Assembly (NCBI RefSeq): GCF_003605405.2
Contig: NZ_QYTW02000006.1
Location: forward strand, 59,934-123,933
Origin: Siminovitchia terrae
GTDB lineage: Bacteria; Bacillota; Bacilli; Bacillales; Bacillaceae_C
Length of the DNA: 64,000 bases
Direction of reading: 5' to 3'
Shown: positions 52,371 through 61,879 of the stretch, piece by piece
Layout: the number at the start of each line of letters is the position of its first letter
How positions within the stretch are numbered: position 1 is the first letter of the stretch
Translations under genes and position numbers: made by a program
The notes under the pieces: model-generated
The model's input: only the letters and a program-made list of their open reading frames with translations
What the model was told of the DNA's origin: nothing
Database searches by the model: none

Positions 52371-52771
52371 GAGAACGACAGCCAACGTTCCATTTCAAAC
52401 GTTTGTTTATTTTTCGTGAAAAACAAAAAAGACCTTGCCGCAGAGCATTCCAACACTCCATTGCGACTAAGTCTGAAAATGATATCCATCGTTGATGTGT
52501 TAGAAACCGTACTAGTAGGACAGACACATAAAGAGACCGCTGCCTGACATTGCAGGCATCTGAGAGCACATAATATCAGCTCCATCTCACATGGCAACAC
52601 CGCTGCGAGAAGAAAGATAGTCTGTTTTTATGTTGGTGCTGTCATACGTTTTTTGTCCAAACGCTCCTTTTCATCTCGAACTCAGCCGGTTATAGGTCAT
52701 TTGTTCGATGAAATTGAACTTACAAAACGACATTTTTTGGCGCCGTGCATAAACTCCTTTCAAAAGGGGAC
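52371..52771. other. Gene-free region between mobile module and kdp cluster
   Basis: About 400 bp with several short frames lacking ribosome binding sites; none is supportable. No repeat recognised. Confidence 0.5.
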
Positions 52772-53599
52772 TTAATACCCTTGCATATAATTGTTAGCAC
52801 CTTTGTTCAAATGATTATCCTCTAAAAAGCATTGGACAAGCTCATTAAATCGTTGTGGTTGGCACAAGTTGCTTGGGTTACAGGAATCCTCAATGACTTG
52901 TAAACGAGCATTGGACAACAGCCCTGCAGTTTCATTCATTTGCCTGATAACTGGATAGGAATGGTCCCCCGCAATACAAAGCGCGGGCACTTTAATTTGC
53001 GGCAAGAACGGGGTGAAATCAATCCCCCTGACCGCCAGACGCTGTTTATACCATTCTCCAGATCTTTTTTGCAGCATTCCTTTTCGAATTGCACGATAAG
53101 CCAAGTCCCACTTATAATAAGTGATCTTCATCGAGCGTAAAAAGAATTCACCTAGCAAATAATACGAGAGCGAACTGATGAGATCGATCATGGAGACGAA
53201 TTTGCCAAGCATAGTTGTCCTGACATTTATACTCAAGCAGTCTGAAATCACGATTGCGCTTACTTGGTTTGGATACAAATTCGAGAATTTCTGAGCAATG
53301 ATTCCACCATAGGAAACGCCAACAATTACAGCTTTTTTAATTCCCAAATACCCCAGGAGGAGACTTAGATCCTCACACTGGGTTTCTATAACTCTTCCAA
53401 CCGGAACTTTCAAATTTCCAGACTGTCCGTTTCCTCTCAGATCAAGGAACACAGTTTGATACGATTGTTTAAAATAATTTTTTTGAATTTCAAACATTTC
53501 ATGTGTTAGTCCAAGACTATGAATAAAGACGAGGGATGTTCCTTGACCACAAACTTCATAATATAGCGAAGTTCCATTCACTTTCCAAAGTGGCAACAT
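52772..53599 (-). CDS. Alpha/beta hydrolase
   Basis: About 275 residues. The alpha/beta-hydrolase fold shows SLVFIHSLGLTHEMF (oxyanion loop), FLDLRGNGQSG, the nucleophile elbow GVSYGG with Ser (about 95), and probable Asp/His later (CIAGDHSYPVI; the catalytic His is less clear because the usual final HxxN reads SCNPSNL). This suggests an esterase/lipase-like or a non-canonical member. The ATG at 53599 is preferred (AAGGAG 7 bases upstream) over the TTG at 53605. It follows kdpD on the same strand by about 90 bp. Confidence 0.8.
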   Translation of the reverse strand: MLPLWKVNGTSLYYEVCGQGTSLVFIHSLGLTHEMFEIQKNYFKQSYQTVFLDLRGNGQSGNLKVPVGRVIETQCEDLSLLLGYLGIKKAVIVGVSYGGIIAQKFSNLYPNQVSAIVISDCLSINVRTTMLGKFVSMIDLISSLSYYLLGEFFLRSMKITYYKWDLAYRAIRKGMLQKRSGEWYKQRLAVRGIDFTPFLPQIKVPALCIAGDHSYPVIRQMNETAGLLSNARLQVIEDSCNPSNLCQPQRFNELVQCFLEDNHLNKGANNYMQGY

Positions 53600-53688
53600 T
53601 CCCAACTCCTTTTCGTTAACATCTATTAACTTTTTTCCATTAACTATCTGCTAAAACGTAATTATTTTTCATGAGACGATAAGCTATG

Positions 53689-56025
53689 TTACCCTTCATC
53701 TTGATAATAGCAAGCCTCAATATCCGCAATCACCAACACATCCATATGGCGTCCATAACGCAGAATCGGCCTGATTACGGATCGTTTCCATATTTTTTCC
53801 CACAAGGTCCGCTTCGATTGCCCGACAATCATCTGCGTACTTTGGATATCGTTGGCTTTATTCAGCAAAAGGTATGGAATCTGCCTTCGGCTCCGGGCAA
53901 ACAGCATCATAAACTTACCGCCCAACCGCGCTGTCAAGTCTTCCAGCACTTTGATGCGTTTTTTCAACTCATCAGCAACCTCAGCATGATCGTGAACATA
54001 CGTTACAACCCAGTCAGCCTTCAAACGATAAGCAATTCGAAACCCCCGCCTGATTAAGCGCTCAGCATTGGTGCTTAATGTTACCCCGACGAAGACCGTC
54101 TCCTGCTTTCTCCAAGGTCCGCGAAGCGAATCGTTTCTTTCCCAGGCTTCCAATCGTTCGTCCACATCGTCAGCGATTTCCCGTAGCGCCAATTCACGCA
54201 AAGCAATCAAATTGCCCATTCGGAAGAAATGATTCAAGGCTTGATCCACTTTATCTAGCGCATAGATTTTTCCTTCCCGCATTCGTTGCTGCAGCGTTTT
54301 TGGATCGACATCAATGAGCTCGACTTCATCGGCCATGCGCAACACGTGGTCGGGGAGGGTTTCCCGAACTCGCACGCCGGTAATCTGTTCAACCGCATCG
54401 TTCAAACTTTCCAAATGCTGTACGTTCATCGTCGAAATAACGGAAATGCCTGCGTTCAAAATGTCTACAATATCTTCGAATCTTTTTTTGTTTTTACTGC
54501 CGGGCACGTTCGTATGTGCCAGTTCATCCACGAGTACGACTTCCGGATTGCGGCGAATGATGGACTGGACGTCCAGTTCTTCCAGATTCGCTCCACGATA
54601 CTCCAACTTCGCCCGCGGGATCGTTTGCAGCGAACCGACTTGCGCTAACGTTTCTTTTCGTCCATGCGTTTCGAGAAGTCCGATGACGACGTCAATGCCT
54701 TTCTTCTGCAAATCGTTCCCCTCGCGAAGCATCGCATACGTTTTCCCGACCCCGGGGGCGGCGCCGATGAGCACCTTGAATCGTCCTCTCCGGATTTCCC
54801 CTATTTTTCGCTCCACTTCCTGATCGCTTAGCCTGCGGTAGCGATCATCCGACCGACCTTCCGTCAGCATTTTGGTCGGCAGTATCCGCTCTCCTTCCTT
54901 TTCAGCACGATCCGCAACGAAGTAGATATCCGTATGTCTCGATTTTTTAAGGATGCCGTTTGTAATCGATCCCCGCCACAGCTCCTGCCAGCGATTTAGC
55001 TTGGAATGGCCGAGTACAATTCTCGTTACCTGATGCAAGGTTGCGTAACGAGCCAACATGCCGGGAAGCTTCCGTCTACTTGCCAAGGTGAGTTCTTCGA
55101 ATTTAGTTCCTATTTTATCGGCCAATTTCAAGAGGGAACGCTTAAATGCAGTTGCTTCGCGAGACAGCATTTTTTTCGGATGGACAAATGTGACGATCAT
55201 CAAATCTCCACCCAAGCGTTTGGCAATTTGTTGGCCGCGGCGGACATGAATGGATCCGTTCCAATGGTATTGCGCCGAGACGAGAATGCGTTCCGCTACT
55301 CCGGAAGGCCCGGTTAAACCTTGCTCCATGCGGTATTTTTCGTGGGAATCGTTCACATCTTCCGCCACTAGCCGCAAAGCCAGCTCCCGTAATTTTCCGA
55401 TGTTGCTTCGCTCAAACAACATGGGCGAGGAGTCACCGTTGACATGCCCCTCCTCCAGCCGTTTCAGTATCGTTTCCGGCGATACGTCGATCAATTGGAC
55501 TTCATCCGCCATCTCCAATGTGTTTGCCGGGACGGTTTCCTCCACCACGACACCGGTCCATTTTCTCGCCAGTTCCGTCGCGCCGTCGAGTTCGTACACG
55601 TTGACGGTTGTGATTACGCTGATGCCATGATTCAGCAAAAATTGGATGTCATCCAGACGTGTCGGAAACTGTGCTCCTTCCCGATTGCGATGGGCAAGCC
55701 CGTCAACTAATACCACTTCCGGATTGCGTTTGACCAGCGCCTCGAGGTTCAAGTCCTTACGCTCCATTCCATCCTTGATCCAGTGAATGCTGGGTACACG
55801 TTCCAAGTCTCCGAGTTGCTCCACCGTTTCCGGCCGCTGTCTTGTCGAAACCGCACAAATGACGACATCGATTCCCTGCTGCTTCAAATGCTGACCTTCC
55901 TGAAGCATGTGGTACGTTTTACCCGAACCGCTGACCGCGCCGATATAGATTTTGAGCCGACCACGGTGTAGCTTGGAAATGGAGTACAGGATTTCTTCCG
56001 GCGTCTTCCTGCGAAAACTTCCCAC
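53689..56025 (-). CDS. KdpD N-terminal sensor, two tandem copies, no kinase
   Basis: About 778 residues from the GTG at 56025 (GGGGGG ribosome binding site upstream; the TTG at 56046 is less likely). It holds two copies of the KdpD N-terminal unit, each with a KdpD P-loop domain and a universal-stress-type domain. In copy 1 the P-loop is GAVSGSGKT (about 29-37) and the Walker B-like stretch VVLVDGLAHRN. In copy 2 they are GAAPGVGKT (about 421-429) and VVLVDELAHTN. No DUF4118, HisKA or HATPase is present. It senses K+/turgor and probably works with the separate kinase at 61880. Copy 1 looks less conserved than copy 2. Confidence 0.85.
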   Translation of the reverse strand: MGSFRRKTPEEILYSISKLHRGRLKIYIGAVSGSGKTYHMLQEGQHLKQQGIDVVICAVSTRQRPETVEQLGDLERVPSIHWIKDGMERKDLNLEALVKRNPEVVLVDGLAHRNREGAQFPTRLDDIQFLLNHGISVITTVNVYELDGATELARKWTGVVVEETVPANTLEMADEVQLIDVSPETILKRLEEGHVNGDSSPMLFERSNIGKLRELALRLVAEDVNDSHEKYRMEQGLTGPSGVAERILVSAQYHWNGSIHVRRGQQIAKRLGGDLMIVTFVHPKKMLSREATAFKRSLLKLADKIGTKFEELTLASRRKLPGMLARYATLHQVTRIVLGHSKLNRWQELWRGSITNGILKKSRHTDIYFVADRAEKEGERILPTKMLTEGRSDDRYRRLSDQEVERKIGEIRRGRFKVLIGAAPGVGKTYAMLREGNDLQKKGIDVVIGLLETHGRKETLAQVGSLQTIPRAKLEYRGANLEELDVQSIIRRNPEVVLVDELAHTNVPGSKNKKRFEDIVDILNAGISVISTMNVQHLESLNDAVEQITGVRVRETLPDHVLRMADEVELIDVDPKTLQQRMREGKIYALDKVDQALNHFFRMGNLIALRELALREIADDVDERLEAWERNDSLRGPWRKQETVFVGVTLSTNAERLIRRGFRIAYRLKADWVVTYVHDHAEVADELKKRIKVLEDLTARLGGKFMMLFARSRRQIPYLLLNKANDIQSTQMIVGQSKRTLWEKIWKRSVIRPILRYGRHMDVLVIADIEACYYQDEG

Positions 56026-56067
56026 TCTTGTTCCCCCCTTGCGCAAGCTCTTTACTAAAATGCGATA

Positions 56068-56095
56068 ACCCCGCCTATTTGGCCATAGGCAGGGC
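56068..56095 (-). terminator. Hairpin between kdpC and kdpD-like gene
   Basis: On the minus strand CCCTGCCTAT, loop, ATAGGCGGGG. It lacks a long T run, so it may be an attenuator or mRNA-stability element that lowers expression of the sensor relative to kdpFABC. Confidence 0.5.
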
Positions 56096-56112
56096 TCGCA
56101 GATGATATTTAA

Positions 56113-56721
56113 CTATTTCATAAGTTCGCGCAGCGCGATGTTCAATTTCAACACATTGACTCTTGGATCCCCGAAAATCCCCAAATCCCGTCCTTCGGTA
56201 TGTTCTTGTACCAGTTTCTCGAGCTCGCTCGAAGACAAACCGGTCGACTTGCTGATACGCGGAATTTGCACGTTGGCGGATTCTGGCGTAATATGGGGAT
56301 CCAGCCCTGAACCGGAGTTCGTGATTAAGGCAATCGGCAATTGGCTAACAGGAACGTCCGGATTGTTTGCCTTCCACGCTTCAACGGATTCTTCCGTCCT
56401 TTTCAGCAAGTCCGGGTTCGATGGCCCGTAATTGTTGGAACCGGAGGCTTCCGCTTTGTATTCAATGCTGGAGACCCGGCCTTGAAAATATTTTGGATCG
56501 GTAAAGTTTTGCCCGATTAATTCGGAACCGATGATTTCTCCGCTGCTGCTTTTGATCAAACTGCCGTTAGCCTGATCTGACATCAAAAGTTGCGCGATGC
56601 CGGTGCAAACGAGCGGATACACAATTCCGCATAGCAATATGAACAACAAACTGAGCCGAATCATGGAAAACAAGTAAGATCCGCGGGAAAGTCCCTGAAC
56701 ATGCTGCTCTGAATGATTCAT
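56113..56721 (-). CDS. kdpC: Potassium-transporting ATPase subunit KdpC
   Basis: The 202-residue KdpC subunit has one N-terminal TM ([20 protein letters not shown]) and an extracytoplasmic domain with [57 protein letters not shown] and [11 protein letters not shown], which are the family's hallmarks. It stabilises KdpA/KdpB and improves K+ affinity. It lies 33 bp after kdpB in the kdpFABC operon. Confidence 0.97.
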   Translation of the reverse strand: MNHSEQHVQGLSRGSYLFSMIRLSLLFILLCGIVYPLVCTGIAQLLMSDQANGSLIKSSSGEIIGSELIGQNFTDPKYFQGRVSSIEYKAEASGSNNYGPSNPDLLKRTEESVEAWKANNPDVPVSQLPIALITNSGSGLDPHITPESANVQIPRISKSTGLSSSELEKLVQEHTEGRDLGIFGDPRVNVLKLNIALRELMK

Positions 56722-56753
56722 TCCATTTCAATCCTCTCTGTATTCCGTTTCAA

Positions 56754-58784
56754 CTACACCCATAAGTGAACGACCATGTCGATCAATTTAATCCCGACGA
56801 ACGGCGCGATGACACCGCCCAATCCATAAATAAGCAGGTTCCGGCTGAGCAATTGGGCGGAACTCATCGGTTTGTAGGCAACGCCCTTCATGGCCAACGG
56901 AATAAGCAACGGGATAATGATCGCATTAAACACAAGCGCCGACAAAATGGCCGACATTGGTGATCCGAGTCCCATTACATTCAATACGTTCATTTCCGGA
57001 ATCGCCTGCATGAACATGGCCGGGATAATGGCAAAATATTTGGCGATGTCGTTCGCCACGCTGAAGGTGGTCAGAGCGCCGCGCGTCATTAGCAGTTGCT
57101 TGCCGATCGCTACGACTTCAATGATCTTCGACGGATCGGAGTCAAGATCGACCATGTTGGCCGCTTCCTTGGCTGCCGTCGTGCCGCTGTTCATCGCAAG
57201 TCCTACATCCGCCTGCGCGAGTGCCGGGGCATCGTTCGTTCCATCTCCGGTCATGGCTACCAGCTTACCGGCCGCCTGTTCCCGCTTGATCACGGCAATT
57301 TTGTCTTCCGGCTTGCACTCGGCGATAAAGTCATCCACCCCGGCCTCTCGTGCGATTGTCGCTGCTGTCAACGGGTTGTCTCCTGTACACATGATCGTTT
57401 TGATTCCCATCTTTCGCAACTGATCGAAACGCTCCCGCATGCCGGGCTTCACCGTATCCTTCAAATAAATGAGTCCGTAAATTCGATTGTCGACGGCAAC
57501 GGCGAGCGGCGTTCCGCCCTCCGATGCGATCGCGTTCCCTTTTTGTTCCAAATCGGTGGGAATAACCCCTCCTTGTGCACTGACCCAAGCCTTGACTGCG
57601 TCAACCGCGCCTTTGCGAACTTTTCGTCCATTCGGCAAATCGATACCGCTCATGCGAGTTTCCGCTTTAAATTCTATGAATTCCGCACCTTCAGCCGCAT
57701 TCGTTGGATACGTATACCCTTCTTTTTTCATGAGTTCGAGTACGGATCGGCCTTCGGGTGTTTCATCCTTCACTGAACTGACGGCTGCCCATTCGGCTAC
57801 CGTCTCTACGGTCGTATCCCCAACCGCGATGAACTCGCTGGCCATCCGGTTCCCAAACGTGATTGTACCTGTTTTGTCCAAAATCATCGTATCGATGTCG
57901 CCTGCCGCTTCCACCGCTTTCCCTGACATGGCCAGTACATTGAAACGGGTTACTCGGTCCATCCCGGCAATACCGATTGCGGATAATAAACCGCCGATCG
58001 TTGTTGGAATGAGACATACCAGCAGCGAAATCAGAACGGGAATCTCCAATTTGATTCCAAGATAATCGGCCATCGGCGCCAATGTCACCACAACGATCAG
58101 GAAAATCAGGGTCAGGCTGACAAGCAGGGTATTCAGCGCGATTTCGTTTGGCGTTTTTTGTCTCTTTGCGCCTTCGACCAATGCGATCATCCGATCGATG
58201 AACGATTCGCCAGGGTCGCTTGTAATCCGTACGGTTATCCGGTCGCTAACGACCCGCGTGCCGCCGGTTACCGAACTGAAATCGCCGCCTGCTTCTTTGA
58301 TGACAGGAGCGGATTCGCCGGTAATGGCTGACTCGTCCACGGAAGCGAGCCCATCAATGACCTCCCCGTCACCCGGAATCATCTCCCCTTGCGAGACAAT
58401 TACAACATCGCCTTTGCGCAGTTCCGTGGACGGAACCACCTTCACGCTGTTGCCGGTCACTTTATTGGCCATGATTTCTTTTTTCGTCTTCTTGAGAGTG
58501 TCGGCCTGCGCTTTTCCTCTGCCCTCAGCCAATGCCTCGGCGAAGTTGGCGAACAGCACGGTAAATAGCAAAATTAGAAAAACCGCCAGATTAAATCCAA
58601 CTCGTCCTTCGGTACCGAAGTAGCCCGGAAACAACGTCATTAACAACACGACGAACGTTCCTGCTTCGACGACAAACATGACCGGATTTTTCATCATGAC
58701 AACCGGATTTAATTTGATAAAGCTGTCCAAGATCGCCTTTTTGACAATCTCTCCGGACAACATGCTTCTTCGTTTCGTATTCAT
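56754..58784 (-). CDS. kdpB: Potassium-transporting P-type ATPase subunit KdpB
   Basis: The 676-residue catalytic subunit of the P-type ATPase. The phosphorylation motif [12 protein letters not shown] (Asp about 304), the TGES loop [18 protein letters not shown] and the hinge [18 protein letters not shown] are intact. Several TM segments surround them. It hydrolyses ATP to drive K+ uptake through KdpA. It lies between kdpA (13 bp) and kdpC. It appears functional. Confidence 0.98.
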   Translation of the reverse strand: MNTKRRSMLSGEIVKKAILDSFIKLNPVVMMKNPVMFVVEAGTFVVLLMTLFPGYFGTEGRVGFNLAVFLILLFTVLFANFAEALAEGRGKAQADTLKKTKKEIMANKVTGNSVKVVPSTELRKGDVVIVSQGEMIPGDGEVIDGLASVDESAITGESAPVIKEAGGDFSSVTGGTRVVSDRITVRITSDPGESFIDRMIALVEGAKRQKTPNEIALNTLLVSLTLIFLIVVVTLAPMADYLGIKLEIPVLISLLVCLIPTTIGGLLSAIGIAGMDRVTRFNVLAMSGKAVEAAGDIDTMILDKTGTITFGNRMASEFIAVGDTTVETVAEWAAVSSVKDETPEGRSVLELMKKEGYTYPTNAAEGAEFIEFKAETRMSGIDLPNGRKVRKGAVDAVKAWVSAQGGVIPTDLEQKGNAIASEGGTPLAVAVDNRIYGLIYLKDTVKPGMRERFDQLRKMGIKTIMCTGDNPLTAATIAREAGVDDFIAECKPEDKIAVIKREQAAGKLVAMTGDGTNDAPALAQADVGLAMNSGTTAAKEAANMVDLDSDPSKIIEVVAIGKQLLMTRGALTTFSVANDIAKYFAIIPAMFMQAIPEMNVLNVMGLGSPMSAILSALVFNAIIIPLLIPLAMKGVAYKPMSSAQLLSRNLLIYGLGGVIAPFVGIKLIDMVVHLWV

Positions 58785-58797
58785 GATCTCACCTCTT

Positions 58798-60480
58798 CTA
58801 TTTCAGGAGCGTCAAATGTTCTGCGATCGGACCGAGAACAAGGGCGGGCAAAAAGGTCAAAGCTCCGATAATCAGTACGATACCGACGAGAATACCCGTA
58901 AACAATTTGGTGTCCGTGCGGAACGTTCCGATCGTTTCCGGAACCCATTGTTTCGCCGCCAGAGAACCGGCTACGCCGAGCAATGCCACAATGGAAACGT
59001 ACCGTCCGAACAGCATGACAAGTCCCGTAGAAACGTTCCAGAACGTTGTGTTGTCAGCCAAACCTTCGAAGCCGGAACCGTTGTTCGCGGCGGAAGACGT
59101 ATACTCATAAAGCACCTGCGATATGCCGTGGAAGCCGGGATTGCTGATGGCCCCTTTCCCCAAGTCCGTCAAAAAGGCAATGGCCGTAGGCGCAAGAATA
59201 ATAAGCGGGTGAGCGAGAATCGCGATGGCAACCAGTTTCATTTCTCGAGCTTCAATTTTGCGCCCCATAAATTCCGGCGTGCGGCCGACCATCAATCCGC
59301 AAAGGAAGACACCCAATATTGCGTACATAAGCATGTTGACCAAACCGACGCCGTCGCCACCAAACACACAGTTCAGCATCATTTGCGCCAGCGGGACGAG
59401 ACCGCCCAGCGGCGTCAACGTATCGTGCATGTTATTGACCGAACCTGTTGTAGCCGCAGTCGTAACCGTTGTAAACAAAGCCGACTGCGCTATACCGAAC
59501 CGAACTTCCTTGCCCTCCATGTTGCCTTGCGAAGCGTCGATTCCGAGCGCATTCAGCGCTGGGTTCCCTCGCAGTTCCGATGTATAAACGATGGACAGGA
59601 AGGAGACAAACAAGATGAGCATCGCGCTGAAGATCACCCAGCCCTGTTTTTGATTTCGCGCGAATCTGCCGAACGTATACGTCAGCGCGGCCGGAATGCA
59701 CCACATGGACAACATCTCGATAACATTGGTTAGCGGATTCGGATTCTCAAACGGGTGCGATGAATTGACGCCCATAAATCCCCCCCCGTTCGTTCCCAAG
59801 TGCTTGATCGATACGAGGGAAGCTACCGGACCGATCGCGATTTGCTGCGTCCCGCCTTCAAGCGTAGTCGCTTGAACGGTCGGACTAAGCGTTTGCGGCA
59901 CTTTCAACGCAACTAGTGCCAATGTCACGATGATCGCCATCGGGATAAGCAAACGGGTGTGCGCTTTGACAAAATCGGTGAAGAAGTTGCCGAGCGTTTT
60001 CCCTTTGCTTGTCAAACCGCGAATGAACGCGATCGCTACGACGATGCCGGATGCCGCTGATGTAAACATCATCATCATAATAACAGCCATTTGCGAAAAA
60101 TAGGACAGACCCGTTTCGCCGCTATAGTGCTGCAAGTTCGTATTCGTCATGAAGCTGATGACCGTATTGAAAGAAAGCGTTGACTCCATGTTATCGATGC
60201 CGTTCGGGTTGATCGGCAGCCATTTCTGGATGCGTAAAATCAAATAACTGACCGCCACCAAAATAACGTTGGTCAATATCAAGCTGAGCGTGTATCGTTT
60301 CCAGCTCATTTCAGCGCGGTTTTTCAAACCGGTCAGTCCGTAGATCAACCTTTCAATCGGTCCGAATATTTTGTCGGTCCGGTTGGGTTCATTGGAAAAT
60401 ACATGAAAGATGTATGCCCCCAAAGGTTTGACCAAAAAAACTAAAATCACAATGACCGCTACCAGTTGCAAAATGGCCAT
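58798..60480 (-). CDS. kdpA: Potassium-transporting ATPase subunit KdpA
   Basis: The 560-residue K+-channel-like subunit with ten hydrophobic segments and selectivity-filter regions such as [59 protein letters not shown] and [10 protein letters not shown]. It binds and passes K+. A GAGGAGGG ribosome binding site precedes the ATG. It lies 32 bp after kdpF and 13 bp before kdpB. Confidence 0.98.
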   Translation of the reverse strand: MAILQLVAVIVILVFLVKPLGAYIFHVFSNEPNRTDKIFGPIERLIYGLTGLKNRAEMSWKRYTLSLILTNVILVAVSYLILRIQKWLPINPNGIDNMESTLSFNTVISFMTNTNLQHYSGETGLSYFSQMAVIMMMMFTSAASGIVVAIAFIRGLTSKGKTLGNFFTDFVKAHTRLLIPMAIIVTLALVALKVPQTLSPTVQATTLEGGTQQIAIGPVASLVSIKHLGTNGGGFMGVNSSHPFENPNPLTNVIEMLSMWCIPAALTYTFGRFARNQKQGWVIFSAMLILFVSFLSIVYTSELRGNPALNALGIDASQGNMEGKEVRFGIAQSALFTTVTTAATTGSVNNMHDTLTPLGGLVPLAQMMLNCVFGGDGVGLVNMLMYAILGVFLCGLMVGRTPEFMGRKIEAREMKLVAIAILAHPLIILAPTAIAFLTDLGKGAISNPGFHGISQVLYEYTSSAANNGSGFEGLADNTTFWNVSTGLVMLFGRYVSIVALLGVAGSLAAKQWVPETIGTFRTDTKLFTGILVGIVLIIGALTFLPALVLGPIAEHLTLLK

Positions 60481-60512
60481 TTCATGCCCTCCTCAAACAT
60501 ATACAGATCATA

Positions 60513-60590
60513 TTAAAATTTTTCGGGATTCACCAAAGCAAAAACGAGATATAAAAAAATCAAAACCGTAAAAACAGCAACTATTACCAT
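60513..60590 (-). CDS. kdpF: KdpF small stabilising subunit
   Basis: A 25-residue single-TM peptide (a short VIVAVFTVLIFLYLVFALV helix, then NPEKF), matching the size and end of KdpF. GGGGGAG precedes the ATG. KdpF stabilises the KdpFABC complex. It is too short for most ORF lists and directly precedes kdpA. Its start overlaps the previous small gene by 7 bases. Confidence 0.9.
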   Translation of the reverse strand: MVIVAVFTVLIFLYLVFALVNPEKF

Positions 60591-60697
60591 GAGCGTTCTC
60601 CCCCCGATTCACCTGCAACTCGTCCGCACCAAGCTAAAAATAAGCAAAACAATCCATATACGCCACCTAGTGTTAAAATCATTGCGATATCCATCAT
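60584..60697 (-). CDS. 37-residue membrane peptide upstream of kdpF
   Basis: ATG at 60697 (GGGAGGG upstream) opens 37 codons with one hydrophobic helix (AMILTLGGVYGLFCLFLAWC) and the tail GRVAGESGGERSW. It overlaps the kdpF start by 7 bases, so translation is coupled. Small membrane proteins are often found in this position of kdp operons in Firmicutes, but the function is unknown. Confidence 0.7.
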   Translation of the reverse strand: MMDIAMILTLGGVYGLFCLFLAWCGRVAGESGGERSW

Positions 60698-60751
60698 GAA
60701 TGATCATCCCTCCCTTCAAGCATGTACCCGGTACGTTTGCCTGATATGGAT

Positions 60752-61159
60752 TCAGCTTTCGTTATCAAGCAGAAACGAAACATCATCGCTGCGGGTGTAA
60801 ATGACATAGCTAGCGCCAAGTCCTTTGTAGATGAGTCTTGCATTGTTGCTGCCGGTGATGATATAGATCGGCTTGCCTGTCCAGGATCGGCAGATCTGAA
60901 TGTATCGGCAAATCAAGGGCAAACTTGACTCAAACAAGTACACCTTCCCTACCGGTAACTCTGGAATGAGCCAGGTTTCCCGGTCTACAGTATCGACCAT
61001 TAAGATGTGCTTGACGCCCAAATGTGTCAATCTCGACTTCTCTGTTTCATTATTGGTAATCGCTGCATAAGGTATTCCTTTGATTCGCAACGCTTTAATA
61101 AACTGCTCCCCGGTTTTGTTGGGCGCAGAGACGAGTACAAACTCATCTTGAGCTTCCAT
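60752..61159 (-). CDS. Hypothetical Rossmann-like protein of kdp operon
   Basis: About 135 residues from the ATG at 61159 (GGAGGAGA upstream). The pattern of alternating beta strands and helices (FVLVSAPNKTGEQFIKALRI, HILMVDTVDRETWLIPELPV, PIYIITGSNNARLIYKGLGA) resembles a NAD-binding Rossmann or similar fold. It is the first gene behind the two riboswitches and the terminator at 61191. It may regulate or sense K+ or nucleotide status; no known family was recognised. Confidence 0.6.
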   Translation of the reverse strand: MEAQDEFVLVSAPNKTGEQFIKALRIKGIPYAAITNNETEKSRLTHLGVKHILMVDTVDRETWLIPELPVGKVYLFESSLPLICRYIQICRSWTGKPIYIITGSNNARLIYKGLGASYVIYTRSDDVSFLLDNES

Positions 61160-61190
61160 AGCCAATCTCCTCCATCCTGGTACAGGCAAC

Positions 61191-61232
61191 AAAAAAGAAG
61201 CTTTCGGCAGAGGAACTCTTCGTCAGCTTCTT
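61191..61232 (-). terminator. Riboswitch-controlled intrinsic terminator before kdp operon
   Basis: On the minus strand AAGAAGCT, a long loop, AGCTTCTT and then six or more T. It lies just downstream of the proximal aptamer and 32 bp upstream of the first gene, the expected expression platform: c-di-AMP binding would favour termination. Confidence 0.85.
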
Positions 61233-61274
61233 AGGCACGAAAAAACACCATGTCTAATCACGACAATTGTTGCC

Positions 61275-61410
61275 TCTCTTAAAGACGCTTACGAGGTTAG
61301 CTGTCGGATTCGGGCGTAAGAGTCGCCCTACGCCGGATTTACCGGCGATTCACCCCATGAAGCCGACAAGACCGGCTTCGATTGGTTCCCCCGCTCCTTC
61401 GTGTTAATTG
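61275..61410 (-). ncRNA. c-di-AMP riboswitch (ydaO type), proximal copy
   Basis: On the minus strand GGAGCGGGGGAACC, TGGGGTGAATC, GTAGGGCGACTCTTACGCCC, GAATCCGACAGCTAACCTCG and TAAGCG follow in order, the conserved blocks of the ydaO/yuaA aptamer. It reads toward kdp. c-di-AMP riboswitch control of kdp is known in Bacillus thuringiensis (from memory). Confidence 0.9.
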
Positions 61411-61540
61411 AAGAATTCAGCGATTGAAACGATGATTATCATGTTCACGAAACACCACAGAGGCATAAGCACTGTGGTCGAAACTTACGATCACAAGCTT
61501 CATCATCCTCTCTCTACAAGGGCCACACTTTTGAAAAGAG

Positions 61541-61705
61541 CTGCTTCCGCATTTACGAGTTTTGCTTATGGATTCGGGCGGTGAGAGTCGCCCTGCCCCT
61601 GCCTAAGCTTCGTATAAGCGGGGGAATTCATCCCTTACGGATCCGGTTGACTTGCTCTCACACAAGCACTGATCCGTAGTTGGTTCCCTCTTGTTCCTGA
61701 GTCAC
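61541..61705 (-). ncRNA. c-di-AMP riboswitch (ydaO type), distal copy
   Basis: On the minus strand GAACAAGAGGGAACCAAC, GGGATGAATTCCCCCGC, CAGGGCGACTCTCACCGCCC and GAATCCATAAGCAAAACTCG match the same blocks with different stems. It lies about 130 bp upstream of the proximal copy, in the same direction. CCACAG...CTGTGG (about 61453-61476) after it may be a weak, T-poor expression platform. Confidence 0.85.
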
Positions 61706-61879
61706 AATTAAGCAACTGTAAATGAAAAACAACTCAATTCATGGACTTATTTTACTCATTATTTTGAGGTTTTTCAATCATTTTTACGAAATTTTTAAGC
61801 CCAGTACCGGTTTATTTTACTCTTTTTTTACAGTAACCTAGAGAGGAGAGACACAAAAAAGAGAAGGATGTGTTTTGCT

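Noticed and set aside
52325-52600. Two overlapping minus-strand frames upstream of the sigma-like gene
   Set aside because: They run through the leader hairpin and repeat-like DNA with no start signal.
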